Source of the DNA: Billgrantia bachuensis
GTDB taxonomy: Bacteria > Pseudomonadota > Gammaproteobacteria > Pseudomonadales > Halomonadaceae
NCBI RefSeq assembly: GCF_011742165.1
Contig: NZ_JAAQTO010000053.1
Location: forward strand, 1 to 64,000
DNA: 64,000 nucleotides
Direction of reading: 5' to 3'
Shown: piece after piece, positions 9,109 through 21,588 of the stretch
Layout: each line of letters begins with the position of its first letter
Numbering within the stretch: position 1 is the stretch's first letter
Translations under genes and position numbers: made by a program
The notes under the pieces: generated by a model
Told to the model about the DNA's origin: nothing
Databases searched by the model: none
The model's input: only the letters and a program-made list of their open reading frames with translations

Positions 9109-9984
9109 ATGACGATTACTCTCGACAACGGAACCCTGCGACTCACGGTGAACCCCGATGTCGGCGGTGCCGTGGTGCGCTTCGACAGGCTGACCGAACG
9201 CGGCCCCGAGCCGCTGATGCGCCCCGGCAGCGCTGGCGAACATGATCCGAATCGGCTGGCCATGTACCCGCTGGTGCCATGGTCCAACCGAATCGGTGGG
9301 GGCGGTTTCAGCTGGCGCGGGCAGCATTACTCGCTTGCGACCAACCTGCCTGGCGAGCCTCTGCCGATCCACGGCGATGGCTGGCAGCGGGCCTGGCAGG
9401 TGGAAGAGTGCGACGACACACGGCTGCTGCTCGCGCTTCGCTCACGCGAGCAGCCACCGTTCGACTACCGGGCGGTGCTGACCTATCGCCTGGCGGGCGA
9501 CACGCTCGAGGTGACCCTTGCCGTGACCCACCTGGGGGAGGCGCCGGCTCCCTACGGCTTGGGCCTTCACCCCTGGTTCCCGCGCAGCGCCGAGGTAAGA
9601 GTCGACGCTGCCGCCGAGGGTGTATGGGAGGTCGATGCCGATCAACTGCCGACCGAGTGGCGCCGGCTCTCGGCCGGTGAGGCCTGGGACTTCTCCCGCG
9701 GTGCGGCACTACCCGAACGCAAGATTGACAACCTTTTTACCGGCTGGAGCGGGCAGGCCGTGCTGCGCTGGCCCGAGCGCGGCGTGACGCTCGGGGTGAG
9801 CGCCGATACCTCGCGCTACCTGGTGTTCTCGCCGGGCCTGCACGCCGACTTCTTCTGCTTCGAGCCGGTCTCCCACGAGGTCGACGCCCATCACGGTGTC
9901 GACCCGCAGCGCCAAGGTCTGCTCGAGCTGGGCACCGGGGAGTGTCACTCGATGCGCTGCCGTTTCCGCTGTCTTCTCAGCTAA
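9109..9984 (+). CDS. Aldose 1-epimerase (mutarotase)
   Basis: A 291-residue beta-sandwich mutarotase that interconverts alpha- and beta-anomers of sugars. It shows NRIGGGGF, IHGDGW (catalytic His region), the LHPWFP motif (second His) and a C-terminal FCFEPVSH with the conserved Glu. It follows the ATPase by 21 bases. In this operon it would supply the anomer used by the sugar 1-dehydrogenase; this is inference from neighbourhood. There is no signal peptide. Confidence 0.85.
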   Translation: MTITLDNGTLRLTVNPDVGGAVVRFDRLTERGPEPLMRPGSAGEHDPNRLAMYPLVPWSNRIGGGGFSWRGQHYSLATNLPGEPLPIHGDGWQRAWQVEECDDTRLLLALRSREQPPFDYRAVLTYRLAGDTLEVTLAVTHLGEAPAPYGLGLHPWFPRSAEVRVDAAAEGVWEVDADQLPTEWRRLSAGEAWDFSRGAALPERKIDNLFTGWSGQAVLRWPERGVTLGVSADTSRYLVFSPGLHADFFCFEPVSHEVDAHHGVDPQRQGLLELGTGECHSMRCRFRCLLS

Positions 9985-10034
9985 ACCCACCCCGTTGACA
10001 CCAAGGAGCTGTCCACTCATCACACTTCAGTCAC

Positions 10035-11418
<1,384 letters not shown>

Positions 11419-11459
11419 GCCGAATCCCGACATGCTTCATCGCGGGGCTTCCTCGCCTT

Positions 11460-11483
11460 GGCGCCCGCAGGGGCGCCCTTTTT
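11460..11483 (+). terminator. Rho-independent terminator of the porin gene
   Basis: GGCGCCC (11460-11466) pairs with GGGCGCC (11471-11477) around the loop GCAG, followed by a C and five T. It ends just before the GGAG ribosome binding site of the next gene, so the MFS gene either depends on read-through or has a promoter inside or near this element. Confidence 0.8.
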
Positions 11484-11497
11484 CCGGAGTACTCGTC

Positions 11498-12904
11498 ATG
11501 CAGGAACGTAAGGTAATGAGTCGTTCGGCCTATATCTTCATGATCTGTTGCATTGCCGCCATCGGCGGCTTCCTGTTCGGCTTCGACAGCGGCGTGATCA
11601 ACGGCACCGTCGACGGCCTGCAGGCCGCATTCGGCTCCGACAGCGTGGGCACCGGTTTCAATGTTGCCTCGATGCTGCTGGGCTGTGCCGTGGGGGCTTT
11701 CTTCGCCGGCCGCCTGGCGGATCGTTTCGGACGCCGCACGCTGCTGATCGTGGCCGCGGTCTTCTTTCTCGTCAGCGCCTGGGGCTCGGGCATCGCCGGA
11801 GGCTCCCTGGAGTTCGTCATCTATCGTGTACTGGGCGGCATGGCGGTGGGCGCCGCCAGCGTAATGACGCCGGCTTATATCAGTGAAGTGGCTCCTGCCG
11901 CCTATCGGGGACGGCTCGCCACCATCCAGCAGGTGGCCATCATCTCGGGGCTGTTCGTGGCCTTTCTCAGCAACTATGTGCTGGCGTATCTGTCCGGCTC
12001 GGCAATGGTCGAGCTGTGGCTGGGATTTGCCACCTGGCGCTGGATGTTCTGGATCGAGCTGCTGCCGGCGGCGATATTCCTGATGGCGCTGCTGTTCATT
12101 CCCGAGAGCCCGCGCTATTTGATCAGCAGCGGCAAGCAGGGCGAGGCGCGACGCGTGCTGGGCCTGGTCATGCCGGAAGGCGAAGTGAGCGCCAAGCTGG
12201 CGGAGATCGACGCGACGCTGGCCCGAGACCACAAGCCGCGCCTGCGCGACGTGATCGATCGCGCCACCGGCAAGGTGCACGGCATCGTCTGGGTAGGCAT
12301 CGGGCTGGCGGTGTTCCAGCAGTTGGTGGGCATCAACGTGGTGTTCTATTACGGTGCGGTGCTGTGGCAGTCGGTGGGTTTCTCCGAGGGCGATGCGCTG
12401 CTGATTAACGTCATCTCGGGGGCGGTGAGCATCGGCGCCTGCCTGCTCGCCATCGCTCTGATCGACAAGGTCGGGCGCAAGCCTCTGCTGTGGGCGGGCT
12501 CGGTGGGCATGGCGCTGACCCTGGCCAGCATGGCCTACGCCTTCTCCACGGCGAGTCTGGTCGATGGCAGCCTGCACCTCGGCGACGACATGGGCGTGTT
12601 TGCGCTACTGTCGGCCAATGCCTATGTGTTCTTCTTCAACGTCTCCTGGGGGCCGGTGATGTGGGTCATGCTCGGCGAGATGTTCCCCAACCAGATGCGC
12701 GGTTCGGGCCTGGCCATCGCGGGGCTGTTCCAGTGGCTGGCCAATTTCGGCATCACCATGACCTTCCCCATCATGCTGGCTTCGATCGGCCTCGCCGGCG
12801 CCTACGGCTTCTACGCCCTGTGCGCGGTGGTGTCGGTCTTCTTCGTGCTGCGCCTGGTCAAGGAGACGCGTGGCAAGGAACTCGAGGAGATGGCCTATGA
12901 ATGA
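11498..12904 (+). CDS. Sugar porter MFS transporter (XylE/GlcP-like)
   Basis: A 468-residue protein with 12 predicted membrane segments. Sugar porter signatures are present: [14 protein letters not shown] in helix 1, [10 protein letters not shown] in loop 2-3, PESPRYL after helix 6, [12 protein letters not shown] in helix 7 and DKVGRKPLL in loop 8-9. It would be a proton-coupled monosaccharide symporter, probably for D-xylose here. The ATG at 11498 has GGAG eight bases upstream; another ATG 18 bases later is possible. It gives the locus a monosaccharide route beside the ABC oligosaccharide route. Confidence 0.88.
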   Translation: MQERKVMSRSAYIFMICCIAAIGGFLFGFDSGVINGTVDGLQAAFGSDSVGTGFNVASMLLGCAVGAFFAGRLADRFGRRTLLIVAAVFFLVSAWGSGIAGGSLEFVIYRVLGGMAVGAASVMTPAYISEVAPAAYRGRLATIQQVAIISGLFVAFLSNYVLAYLSGSAMVELWLGFATWRWMFWIELLPAAIFLMALLFIPESPRYLISSGKQGEARRVLGLVMPEGEVSAKLAEIDATLARDHKPRLRDVIDRATGKVHGIVWVGIGLAVFQQLVGINVVFYYGAVLWQSVGFSEGDALLINVISGAVSIGACLLAIALIDKVGRKPLLWAGSVGMALTLASMAYAFSTASLVDGSLHLGDDMGVFALLSANAYVFFFNVSWGPVMWVMLGEMFPNQMRGSGLAIAGLFQWLANFGITMTFPIMLASIGLAGAYGFYALCAVVSVFFVLRLVKETRGKELEEMAYE

Positions 12905-12993
12905 CGCCACCGGCCCATGTCGTGTATCACTATGCCCACGACAAAGGACAATCCGGCCAGGACAAGACCGCCGACTCGCATGAGGATCGCGAC

Positions 12994-14793
12994 ATGACCG
13001 ACCGCAAGATCACGCCCGACCAGTTGCGTTCGCGCTGGTGGTTCGACAACCCCGACCACCCGGGCACCACGGCGCTGTGCATCGAGCGCTACATGAACTA
13101 CGGCATCACCTTGGAGGAGCTCGCCAGCGGCAAGCCGATCATCGGTATCTGCCAGTCGGGCTCCGACCTGACGCCGTGCAACCGCCACCATATCGAGCTG
13201 GTCAAGCGGGTCAAGGACGGCATCCGCGCCGCCGGCGGCGTGCCGTTCGAGTTCCCGCTGCACCCCATTCACGAGAACGCGCGGCGGCCCACCGCCGCGT
13301 TGGATCGCAACCTGGCCTACCTGGGCTTGGTCGAGGTGTTGCACGGTTATCCGCTCGACGGCGTGGTGCTCACCACCGGCTGCGACAAGACCACACCGGC
13401 GAGCCTGATGGCCGCCGCCACGGTCAACATTCCCGCCATCGTGCTCTCGGGCGGGCCGATGCTCAACGGTTGGCGCGGGCCGGACCGGGTTGGCTCCGGC
13501 ACCATCGTCTGGGAGCTGCGCAAGCGCCTGGCGGCGGGCGACATCGACTACGTCGAGTTCCTCGCCCGGGCCAGCGACTCGGCCCCCTCGGTGGGCCATT
13601 GCAACACCATGGGCACCGCCTCGACCATGAACTCCATGGCCGAGGCATTGGGCATGAGCCTGCCTGGCTCGGCGATGATCCCGGCGCCCTACAAGGAGCG
13701 CTCGATGGTGGCCTACGACACCGGCGCACGCATCGTCGACATGGTGTGGCAGGACTTGCGGCCCAGCGACATCTTGGTCCGCGAGGCGTTCGAGAACGCC
13801 ATCGTGGTGTGCTCGGCGCTGGGCGGCTCCTCCAACGCGCCGATCCATATCAATGCCATCGCCCGTCACGCCGGGGTCGAGATCACCAACGACGACTGGC
13901 AGGCGCTGGGCCATGCCATTCCGCTGCTGGCCAACGTGATGCCCGCCGGGGCCTATCTCTCCGAGGAGTTCTACCGCGCCGGCGGCGTGCCGGCAGTGGT
14001 TCATGAGCTGCTTGGCGCCGGCAAGCTCCACGGCGAGGCGTTGACCGTCAACGGAAGAACGCTGGCCGACAACTGCGCCGGGCGCGAGACCCAGGATCCC
14101 GAGGTCATCCGCCGCTACGATAATCCCTTGGTGCAGCAGGCCGGCTTCCTCAACCTCAAGGGCAACCTGTTCGACTCGGCGCTGATGAAGACCAGCGTGA
14201 TCTCCGCCGACTTCCGCGCGCGTTTCCTTTCCAATCCGGACGACCCCGACGCCTTCGAAGGCAAGGTGGTGGTGTTCGACGGCTCGGAGGATTACCACGC
14301 GCGTATCGACGATCCGACGCTCGACATCGACGAGGATACGATACTGGTGATGCGCGGTGCCGGCCCGGTGGGGCATCCGGGTGGCGCCGAAGTGGTCAAC
14401 ATGCAGCCGCCCGAGGCGTTGATCAAACGCGGCATCGAGTCGCTGCCGTGCCTGGGCGACGGGCGCCAGTCGGGCACCTCCGGTTCGCCCTCGATCCTCA
14501 ACGCCGCGCCCGAGGCGGCCACGGGCGGCGGCCTGGCGCTGCTCGAGGATGGCGACCGCCTGCGTGTCGACCTCAATAGTGGCGAGGTGCGCCTGCTGAT
14601 CGACGATGCCGAAATACAGGCGCGACGCGAGCGCCTGGAGAAGCAGGGCGGCTATCGCTATCCCGATCACCAGACGCCGTGGCAGGAGATCCAGCGCACC
14701 TTGGTCGACCAGCACGACCAGGGCATGGTGCTCAAGCTGGCGCCCAAATACCGCGACGTGGCGCGCCAGAGCCCGCCGCGCGACAATCACTGA
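12994..14793 (+). CDS. xylD: D-xylonate dehydratase, IlvD/Edd family (XylD-like)
   Basis: A 599-residue dehydratase converting D-xylonate to 2-keto-3-deoxy-D-xylonate. The three [2Fe-2S] cysteines of the pentonate subgroup are visible: Cys62 (LTPCNRH), Cys130 (TTGCDKTTP) and Cys203 ([11 protein letters not shown]). The N-terminus ([17 protein letters not shown]) and C-terminus (KYRDVA, ending in NH) resemble Caulobacter XylD. An ATG at 12901 overlapping the MFS stop would add 31 residues not expected in the family; the ATG at 12994 has GAGG upstream and is preferred. L-arabonate dehydratase is the close alternative. Confidence 0.87.
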   Translation: MTDRKITPDQLRSRWWFDNPDHPGTTALCIERYMNYGITLEELASGKPIIGICQSGSDLTPCNRHHIELVKRVKDGIRAAGGVPFEFPLHPIHENARRPTAALDRNLAYLGLVEVLHGYPLDGVVLTTGCDKTTPASLMAAATVNIPAIVLSGGPMLNGWRGPDRVGSGTIVWELRKRLAAGDIDYVEFLARASDSAPSVGHCNTMGTASTMNSMAEALGMSLPGSAMIPAPYKERSMVAYDTGARIVDMVWQDLRPSDILVREAFENAIVVCSALGGSSNAPIHINAIARHAGVEITNDDWQALGHAIPLLANVMPAGAYLSEEFYRAGGVPAVVHELLGAGKLHGEALTVNGRTLADNCAGRETQDPEVIRRYDNPLVQQAGFLNLKGNLFDSALMKTSVISADFRARFLSNPDDPDAFEGKVVVFDGSEDYHARIDDPTLDIDEDTILVMRGAGPVGHPGGAEVVNMQPPEALIKRGIESLPCLGDGRQSGTSGSPSILNAAPEAATGGGLALLEDGDRLRVDLNSGEVRLLIDDAEIQARRERLEKQGGYRYPDHQTPWQEIQRTLVDQHDQGMVLKLAPKYRDVARQSPPRDNH

Positions 14794-14827
14794 GGTCATG
14801 GAAGCCGTGAAATACGAGGGAGGAGTC

Positions 14828-15712
14828 ATGCCAGAGGGCAACATTGAAGTCGCGGTCGAGCTCGACATGAGCCTGGGCGAGAGCCCGGTGTGGTCGGTGG
14901 AGCGTCAGACGCTCTATTGGGCCGATATCAACAACGGCCATGTCTACTCCTGGCGCCCTCGGGACGGCGGTGTGCCGACGCGTATCGAACTGGGCGAGAA
15001 GGTGGGCTGCGTGGCGCTCACAGATATGGGCTTGGTGGCGGCCGCGGCGTCGGGCATCGTGCGTCTGCCCGAGAACGGCGAGCCCGAACGGCTGGCGACC
15101 AACGCCGAATGGCAGGCGGGGCAGGGAAACCGTTTCAACGACGGACGCTGCGACGCTGCCGGGCGGCTGTGGGTGGGCACTATTGCCGCCGACGAGTCGA
15201 GCCCCACGGCGGCGCTCTACTGCCTCGACAAGGGGGAACTGACGCAGCGTGTGCCCGGCATCGGTATCTCCAACGGGCTCGCCTTCAGCCCCGACCGGCG
15301 CTGGCTCTACCACACCGATTCGCCGACCCGGCGTATCCTGCGCTACCCCTTCGATGTCGACAGCGGCGCACTGGGGGAAGGCGAAACCTGGGTCGACCTG
15401 GAGGCGCTGGGGTTGCCCGGCGTACCCGACGGCGCGGCAGTGGACAGCGAAGGGTGCTACTGGAGCGCGCTCTATGACGGCGGCCGCGTGGTGCGCTTCT
15501 CGCCCGAGGGCGAGCTGGTGGCGGAGCACGAGGTGCCGTGTCCGCATCCGACCATGGTGGCCTTCGGTGGGGCCGACCTGCGCACTCTCTACATCACCAC
15601 CGCGACCCAGCACCTGGATGCCGAGGGCAAGGCGCGCTGGCCGCTGGCCGGCAGCCTGCTGCAGATGCAGACTGGCGTTGCGGGACTCGCCGAGCCTGAC
15701 TTTACAGGCTAA
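14828..15712 (+). CDS. xylC: SMP-30/gluconolactonase family sugar lactonase (XylC-like)
   Basis: A 294-residue six-bladed propeller that hydrolyses the aldonolactone made by the dehydrogenase. Metal ligands expected of SMP-30 are visible: Glu in GESPVW near the N-terminus, Asn in GISNGLAFS and Asp in VPDGAAVD. The start is fixed by GGGAGGAG just before the ATG at 14828; the 35 bases after the dehydratase stop suggest one operon. The stop overlaps the stop of argE, which comes from the other side. Confidence 0.87.
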   Translation: MPEGNIEVAVELDMSLGESPVWSVERQTLYWADINNGHVYSWRPRDGGVPTRIELGEKVGCVALTDMGLVAAAASGIVRLPENGEPERLATNAEWQAGQGNRFNDGRCDAAGRLWVGTIAADESSPTAALYCLDKGELTQRVPGIGISNGLAFSPDRRWLYHTDSPTRRILRYPFDVDSGALGEGETWVDLEALGLPGVPDGAAVDSEGCYWSALYDGGRVVRFSPEGELVAEHEVPCPHPTMVAFGGADLRTLYITTATQHLDAEGKARWPLAGSLLQMQTGVAGLAEPDFTG

Positions 15713-16863
15713 CGGCTGGCCAGCCGGCGCCCCAAGGCCTGCATGAAGCGGGTGCCGGCCGCGAGCTGCTCGATCTCGATGTACTCGTCCGGTTGATGTG
15801 CCTGACGGATGCTGCCGGGGCCGCAGATCACGGTGGGCAGACCCACGCGCTGGAACTGACCGGCCTCGGTGGCGTAGGCCACCGCGCCGCTGGGCTGCTC
15901 ACCGAGCAGCTCGCGGCACAGGCCGAGCACCTCGGCATTGTTGTCGTCGGCCAGCGCTGGCACGGTAACGTTGAGCGCTTCGGTGACAATGCCGGCCTCG
16001 GGTGCGCGGCGCTGCATCTCGATCTCGAGCTCAGCGGCGTAATCGTTCACCCGGGCGATCAGATCCTCGAAGCGATCCTTGGGCAGGTGGCGAATCTCCC
16101 ACTCGAAGGTGCACTCGCGGGCCATGATGTTGATTGCGGTACCGCCGGCGATTTTGCCCACGTGCAGGCTCGAGTGAGCAACGTTGAAAGCCTCATCGAT
16201 GCGACCCTCGGCACGCAGCTCGGCCATCACGTCCTCGATCTTCGTCACTAACCGCGCGGCCACATGGATAGCCGAGACGCCCTGGTCGACCTGGCTGGAG
16301 TGTGAGGCGCGGCCGGTCACCGTGGTGCGCAGGTTGGTGGCGCCCTTGTGGGCCACCACCGGCTGCATCATTGTGGGCTCGCCGACGATCACCGCCGCGG
16401 GGCGCGGGTGGTCGGCCATCAATATTTCGATCATGCGCGGTGCGCCGATGCAGCCCACCTCCTCGTCGTAGGAGAGGGCCAGGTAGAGCGGTGCACTGAG
16501 TTCCAGGTTCACCCATTTCGGCAACTCAGCCAGGGCGCAGGCGATGAAGCCCTTCATGTCGCAGGTGCCGCGCCCGTAAAGCTTGCCGTCGCCCTTGTCG
16601 TTCAGGGTGAACGGGTCGGTGGACCACGGCTGGCCATCGACTGGCACCACATCGGTGTGGCCCGAAAGCACCACGCCGCCTGCCACATCCGGCCCGATGC
16701 GCGCCAGCAGGTTGGCCTTGCTGCTGTCGTCGCTCTCCACCCGCCAATGATCCACTCCATGCTCGTCGAGGTAGCCTTCGACAAAGGCGATCAGGTCGAG
16801 GTTGGAATCACGCGAAACGGTGGCAAAGCCCACCAGGCGCTCAAGCATTTCGGCGGCGGTCAT
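15709..16863 (-). CDS. argE: Acetylornithine deacetylase
   Basis: A 384-residue M20 metallopeptidase-like protein. Zinc ligands and catalytic residues are visible: GHTDVVPVDG (His and Asp), GRGTCDMKG (bridging Asp), YDEEVGCIG (catalytic Glu pair), VGEPT and a C-terminal RQAHQPDEY with the last His. The subgroup with these exact motifs removes the acetyl group from N-acetylornithine in arginine synthesis. The 384-residue length is normal. Its stop codon overlaps the lactonase stop by four bases in convergent orientation. No other arg gene is adjacent, so the name rests on sequence alone. Confidence 0.85.
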   Translation of the reverse strand: MTAAEMLERLVGFATVSRDSNLDLIAFVEGYLDEHGVDHWRVESDDSSKANLLARIGPDVAGGVVLSGHTDVVPVDGQPWSTDPFTLNDKGDGKLYGRGTCDMKGFIACALAELPKWVNLELSAPLYLALSYDEEVGCIGAPRMIEILMADHPRPAAVIVGEPTMMQPVVAHKGATNLRTTVTGRASHSSQVDQGVSAIHVAARLVTKIEDVMAELRAEGRIDEAFNVAHSSLHVGKIAGGTAINIMARECTFEWEIRHLPKDRFEDLIARVNDYAAELEIEMQRRAPEAGIVTEALNVTVPALADDNNAEVLGLCRELLGEQPSGAVAYATEAGQFQRVGLPTVICGPGSIRQAHQPDEYIEIEQLAAGTRFMQALGRRLASR

Positions 16864-16894
16864 GACGCACTCCTTTCATCACAATGCCGAAAGC

Positions 16895-16996
16895 CTATCA
16901 CGACTGGATTGGCCGAAGGCTATTCCGGGTGGCCTCGGATAGCTGGTCTTAAGCTATTTTCAATGGCATTTGGCGAGGTCAATAGCGACTGACTAT
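16895..16996. promoter_or_regulatory. Cluster of OxyR-type ATAG/CTAT tetranucleotides upstream of katG
   Basis: CTAT occurs at 16895, 16920, 16954 and 16993 and ATAG at 16939 and 16982. One pair has the exact OxyR half-operator geometry, ATAG-N7-CTAT at 16982-16996, extended to CAATAG/CTATTG. OxyR is the usual activator of katG. The second half-operator at the canonical distance is not seen, so this is a candidate. The rest of 16864-17170 holds no gene. Confidence 0.45.
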
Positions 16997-17104
16997 TGAG
17001 GCGGTGCGGAAAAACAAGTCTCTCCTAATAGATCCAACTGATATACCTGACGTCACGCTGATGGCGAGCAGGAAACACTTCGTTGCCTGGCTACCTGGCC
17101 TTGA

Positions 17105-19393
<2,289 letters not shown>

Positions 19394-19421
19394 TCCAGTC
19401 GAGAAGCGAGGAGTGACAGTG

Positions 19422-19448
19422 GCGCCCCGGCAACGGGGCGCTTTTTTT
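19422..19448 (+). terminator. Rho-independent terminator of katG
   Basis: GCGCCCCG (19422-19429) pairs perfectly with CGGGGCGC (19434-19441) around GCAA, followed by seven T. It begins 28 bases after the katG stop. Confidence 0.93.
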
Positions 19449-19481
19449 CGTCGAGCAGGTGCTTCGCGGGATATTCGAAAG

Positions 19482-19531
19482 TTAAAATATGACTCCAGCT
19501 TATTTTAATTTCGCCCGTAATTTAAAATAAG
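19482..19531. repeat. AT-rich triple inverted repeat
   Basis: TTAAAATA (19482-19489) is complementary to TATTTTAA (19501-19508). A longer arm, CTTATTTTAA (19499-19508), is complementary to TTAAAATAAG (19522-19531). So one core is present three times in alternating orientation within 50 bases of strongly AT-rich DNA in a GC-rich region. It lies between katG and a decayed RhuM gene and looks like an operator or recombination-protein site left by a lost element. Nothing else is recognisable in 19449-19702. Confidence 0.4.
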
Positions 19532-19702
19532 GCGCTGTTTTGCGAGGCTTAGTGCCCCCTGCAACGAGAGGCGCATAGCGTCAGATGGGGCCGAAGCGTA
19601 GCATTGGCGCACGTTTTCTCAGCGGCCAGCAACGCAATGAGGGCGCCTGCATGGCCAGGGGCCGGAAAATCAAGGGCTGCTCGGCAAGAACGATAGGGAC
19701 GA

Positions 19703-19999
19703 CACCACACCGATATCCAGACGCCCATCATCATCTATGAGGAAGCCGGCCAGGAGGTTGAGGTACGGTTGGATGCCGAGCATGAGACGGTTTGGCTGAC
19801 GCAGGCACAAATGGCTGAGCTATTCGACGTCAAGCCCCAGAACATCACCATGCACTTGAAGAACGTCTACGAAGATGGCGAGCTGGTAGAGGAAGCAACT
19901 TGTAAGGATTTCTTACAAGTTCAGCATGAAGGGCAGCGGGAGGTTAAACGCAAGCGATCATCGCAGACCTGCTGCATGGTCTTGGCCAGGTGGGTGTGA
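19703..19999 (+). pseudogene. Remnant of a RhuM-family gene
   Basis: The frame encodes IIIYEEAGQEVEVRL, then VWLTQAQMAELFDVKPQNITMHLKN and ATCKDFLQV, the recognisable N-terminal helix-turn-helix-like part of RhuM (Salmonella pathogenicity island 3 'virulence protein' family, widespread in mobile islands). A stop lies in frame at 19694 with no ATG after it before the homology begins, and similarity ends after about 80 residues at KRKR, near 19957; the conserved HYNLD segment that should follow is missing. Both ends are therefore lost. RhuM proteins normally exceed 300 residues. It marks an old insertion and deletion of mobile DNA. Confidence 0.7.
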
Positions 20000-20028
20000 G
20001 CGGTGGGCTTCCATTTTACTTTTCCTAA

Positions 20029-20060
20029 AGGGAAAAGTGGCGCCAGGCGTTACCTGGCGC
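20029..20060 (-). terminator. Rho-independent terminator of the alpha/beta hydrolase gene
   Basis: On the minus strand GCGCCAGG-TAACG-CCTGGCGC (20060-20040) is followed by CACTTTTCCC. The hairpin starts a few bases after the hydrolase stop. A second small palindrome (ACTTTTCC/GGAAAAGT) overlaps the T-tract. Confidence 0.75.
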
Positions 20061-20068
20061 TCCAGCTG

Positions 20069-20947
20069 TCAGGGCGCCGTGCCGATCATCCGTTCCAGTT
20101 CGCGATTGAAGGCATTCGGCTTGGCCATATGCAGGAAGTGGTCGGTGCCTTCCATGATCACGGCGTCGAATTCGGACAGCAACTGCCGGTTGGCTTCGAT
20201 GTCGGTCGGCCACAGGTCGGCATTGATGGCGATTACCGGCACGGTCAGTTCTTGGAAGTGCTGCGCCGCTTCCCCATCTATGTGGCGTGTTCCCATATCC
20301 TCGAATGCACTGAGGGCGACGTCTGGCACAGCGGCTGCCATGTCCCGTATGACCCAATCGCGTAGCGTGGCATCGGTCTCTTCGACGAACATCGTAGCCG
20401 TGAAATGGCGCGCGGCGTCGGTAAAGTTTTCCTGCATTGGGGCCAGCATTTGCTCGAGATCGGACTGGGTCATTTGCGGTGCGACATGGTGGAAGGTATC
20501 GACGCCCACGATCCCGATGACGCGTTCCGGCATGAGACGTGCTGCTTCAACGGCGACCGGTCCGCCCATGGAGTGCCCGATGAGAATGGCCTGTTCCACG
20601 CTCAGGTCCTCCAGCACCGCTTTTATGTCCTCACCGAAGGCCGGCATGGTGTAGGCGTCACGCCCCAGGCCGGAATGTCCGTGACCGGCGAGATCGATCG
20701 TCACCACTCGATGCTGCTGAGAGAAGTGCGGTACCTGTCCGCGCCAGTAGCGCCCGTCGCAGCTCCAGCCGTGGATGAAGACGAGCGTGGGTTCGCCGCT
20801 ACCCTGCACCTCATAGGCAATCGGAACTCCGTCTGCCGACTCGGTCATGCGCGGCCAGTTCACTTCGGCTGCGAATGCCTGACCCGCCAGCCCCAACAGC
20901 AGTGTCAGGCCCAGGTAACGCATGCCGTGCAACGCAAAAGCCTGCAT
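20069..20947 (-). CDS. Exported alpha/beta hydrolase
   Basis: A 292-residue protein with an N-terminal signal peptide (hydrophobic LGLTLLLGLAG, cleavage near AFAA) followed by an alpha/beta-hydrolase domain. Visible elements: oxyanion HGWSCDG, nucleophile elbow GHSMGG with Ser, and a C-terminal GTDHFLHM holding the catalytic His. The substrate cannot be read from sequence; esterase or lipase-like activity in the periplasm is the best guess. GGGAGG precedes the ATG at 20947; a TTG 15 bases upstream is less likely. It is followed by its own terminator and not linked to neighbours. Confidence 0.82.
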   Translation of the reverse strand: MQAFALHGMRYLGLTLLLGLAGQAFAAEVNWPRMTESADGVPIAYEVQGSGEPTLVFIHGWSCDGRYWRGQVPHFSQQHRVVTIDLAGHGHSGLGRDAYTMPAFGEDIKAVLEDLSVEQAILIGHSMGGPVAVEAARLMPERVIGIVGVDTFHHVAPQMTQSDLEQMLAPMQENFTDAARHFTATMFVEETDATLRDWVIRDMAAAVPDVALSAFEDMGTRHIDGEAAQHFQELTVPVIAINADLWPTDIEANRQLLSEFDAVIMEGTDHFLHMAKPNAFNRELERMIGTAP

Positions 20948-21132
20948 GATGCCTCCCTTCAAAGACTCCTTGAATCATGCAGCATAGCCGAGCCGGCGGC
21001 TACGCCTCGGCGAGCTTGCGATCCGTTAGGCATTCACCGTAACAAAGTCCTCTGACCGCCATGCTGGCTGAACGGCGGGAAGCGTGGAGCCGATGCTGGT
21101 GGCCGTCGAGATAGGGGAGGGAGATAACCCGC

Positions 21133-21501
21133 TCAGTAGCGGCTTTCAGGTCTCAATTCCTCCTCGACGGGCCTCACCTCGATGGTGCCAAGTCGCGCTG
21201 ACGGCCAGCCGGCAGCAATCTCCAGGGCTTCCTCTTCTGATGTGACCTCGATCAGGAAGAAGCCGCCTAGCTGTTCCTTGGTCTCGGCAAAGGGCCCATC
21301 GGTCATGGTGAGTTCGTCATCACGAATTCTCAGGGTGTGAGCCTTGGTGGCGCTCTGCAGGGCGTTGGTCAGGACCAGCTTGCCTCGTCTCTGCAGGTCC
21401 GCCACATAATCCAGGGTTTCCTGTAGTAGCTCATGCCACTGGGCTTCCGTCATTTCGCTGAATATTCGCTCTTCCTCATAGGCGAGACAGAGGTACTTCA
21501 T
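21133..21501 (-). CDS. YCII-related (DGPF domain) protein
   Basis: A 122-residue protein starting MKYLCLAYEEE with the hallmark TDGPFAETKEQLGGFFLIE segment of the DGPF/YCII family. The fold is ferredoxin-like; no firm biochemical role is known for this branch, although such genes often sit near ECF sigma factors. None is seen here. Start at 21501 has GAGGG upstream. It precedes sbcC on the same strand but is on the downstream side of it, so it is likely a separate unit. Confidence 0.82.
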   Translation of the reverse strand: MKYLCLAYEEERIFSEMTEAQWHELLQETLDYVADLQRRGKLVLTNALQSATKAHTLRIRDDELTMTDGPFAETKEQLGGFFLIEVTSEEEALEIAAGWPSARLGTIEVRPVEEELRPESRY

Positions 21502-21588
21502 GGGAGACCCTCACGTTGGGAATGCTGCCCTGTAGAAGATGACGCACGGAATGGGCCGGCGCAATGGGCCGTGAAGGGCGACGAGACG

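Noticed and set aside
12895-14868. A 657-codon open frame on the minus strand opposite the dehydratase gene
   Set aside because: It is antisense to a clearly conserved IlvD/Edd gene, its protein is rich in His, Arg, Gly and Gln in the way of GC-rich shadow frames, and it has no family motif.
19897-19921. Perfect repeat AACTTGTAAG-N5-CTTACAAGTT, which resembles the GacA TGTAAG/CTTACA site
   Set aside because: The spacer is five, not six, and the bases encode the conserved ATCKDFLQV segment of the RhuM remnant, so the symmetry is probably a by-product of coding.
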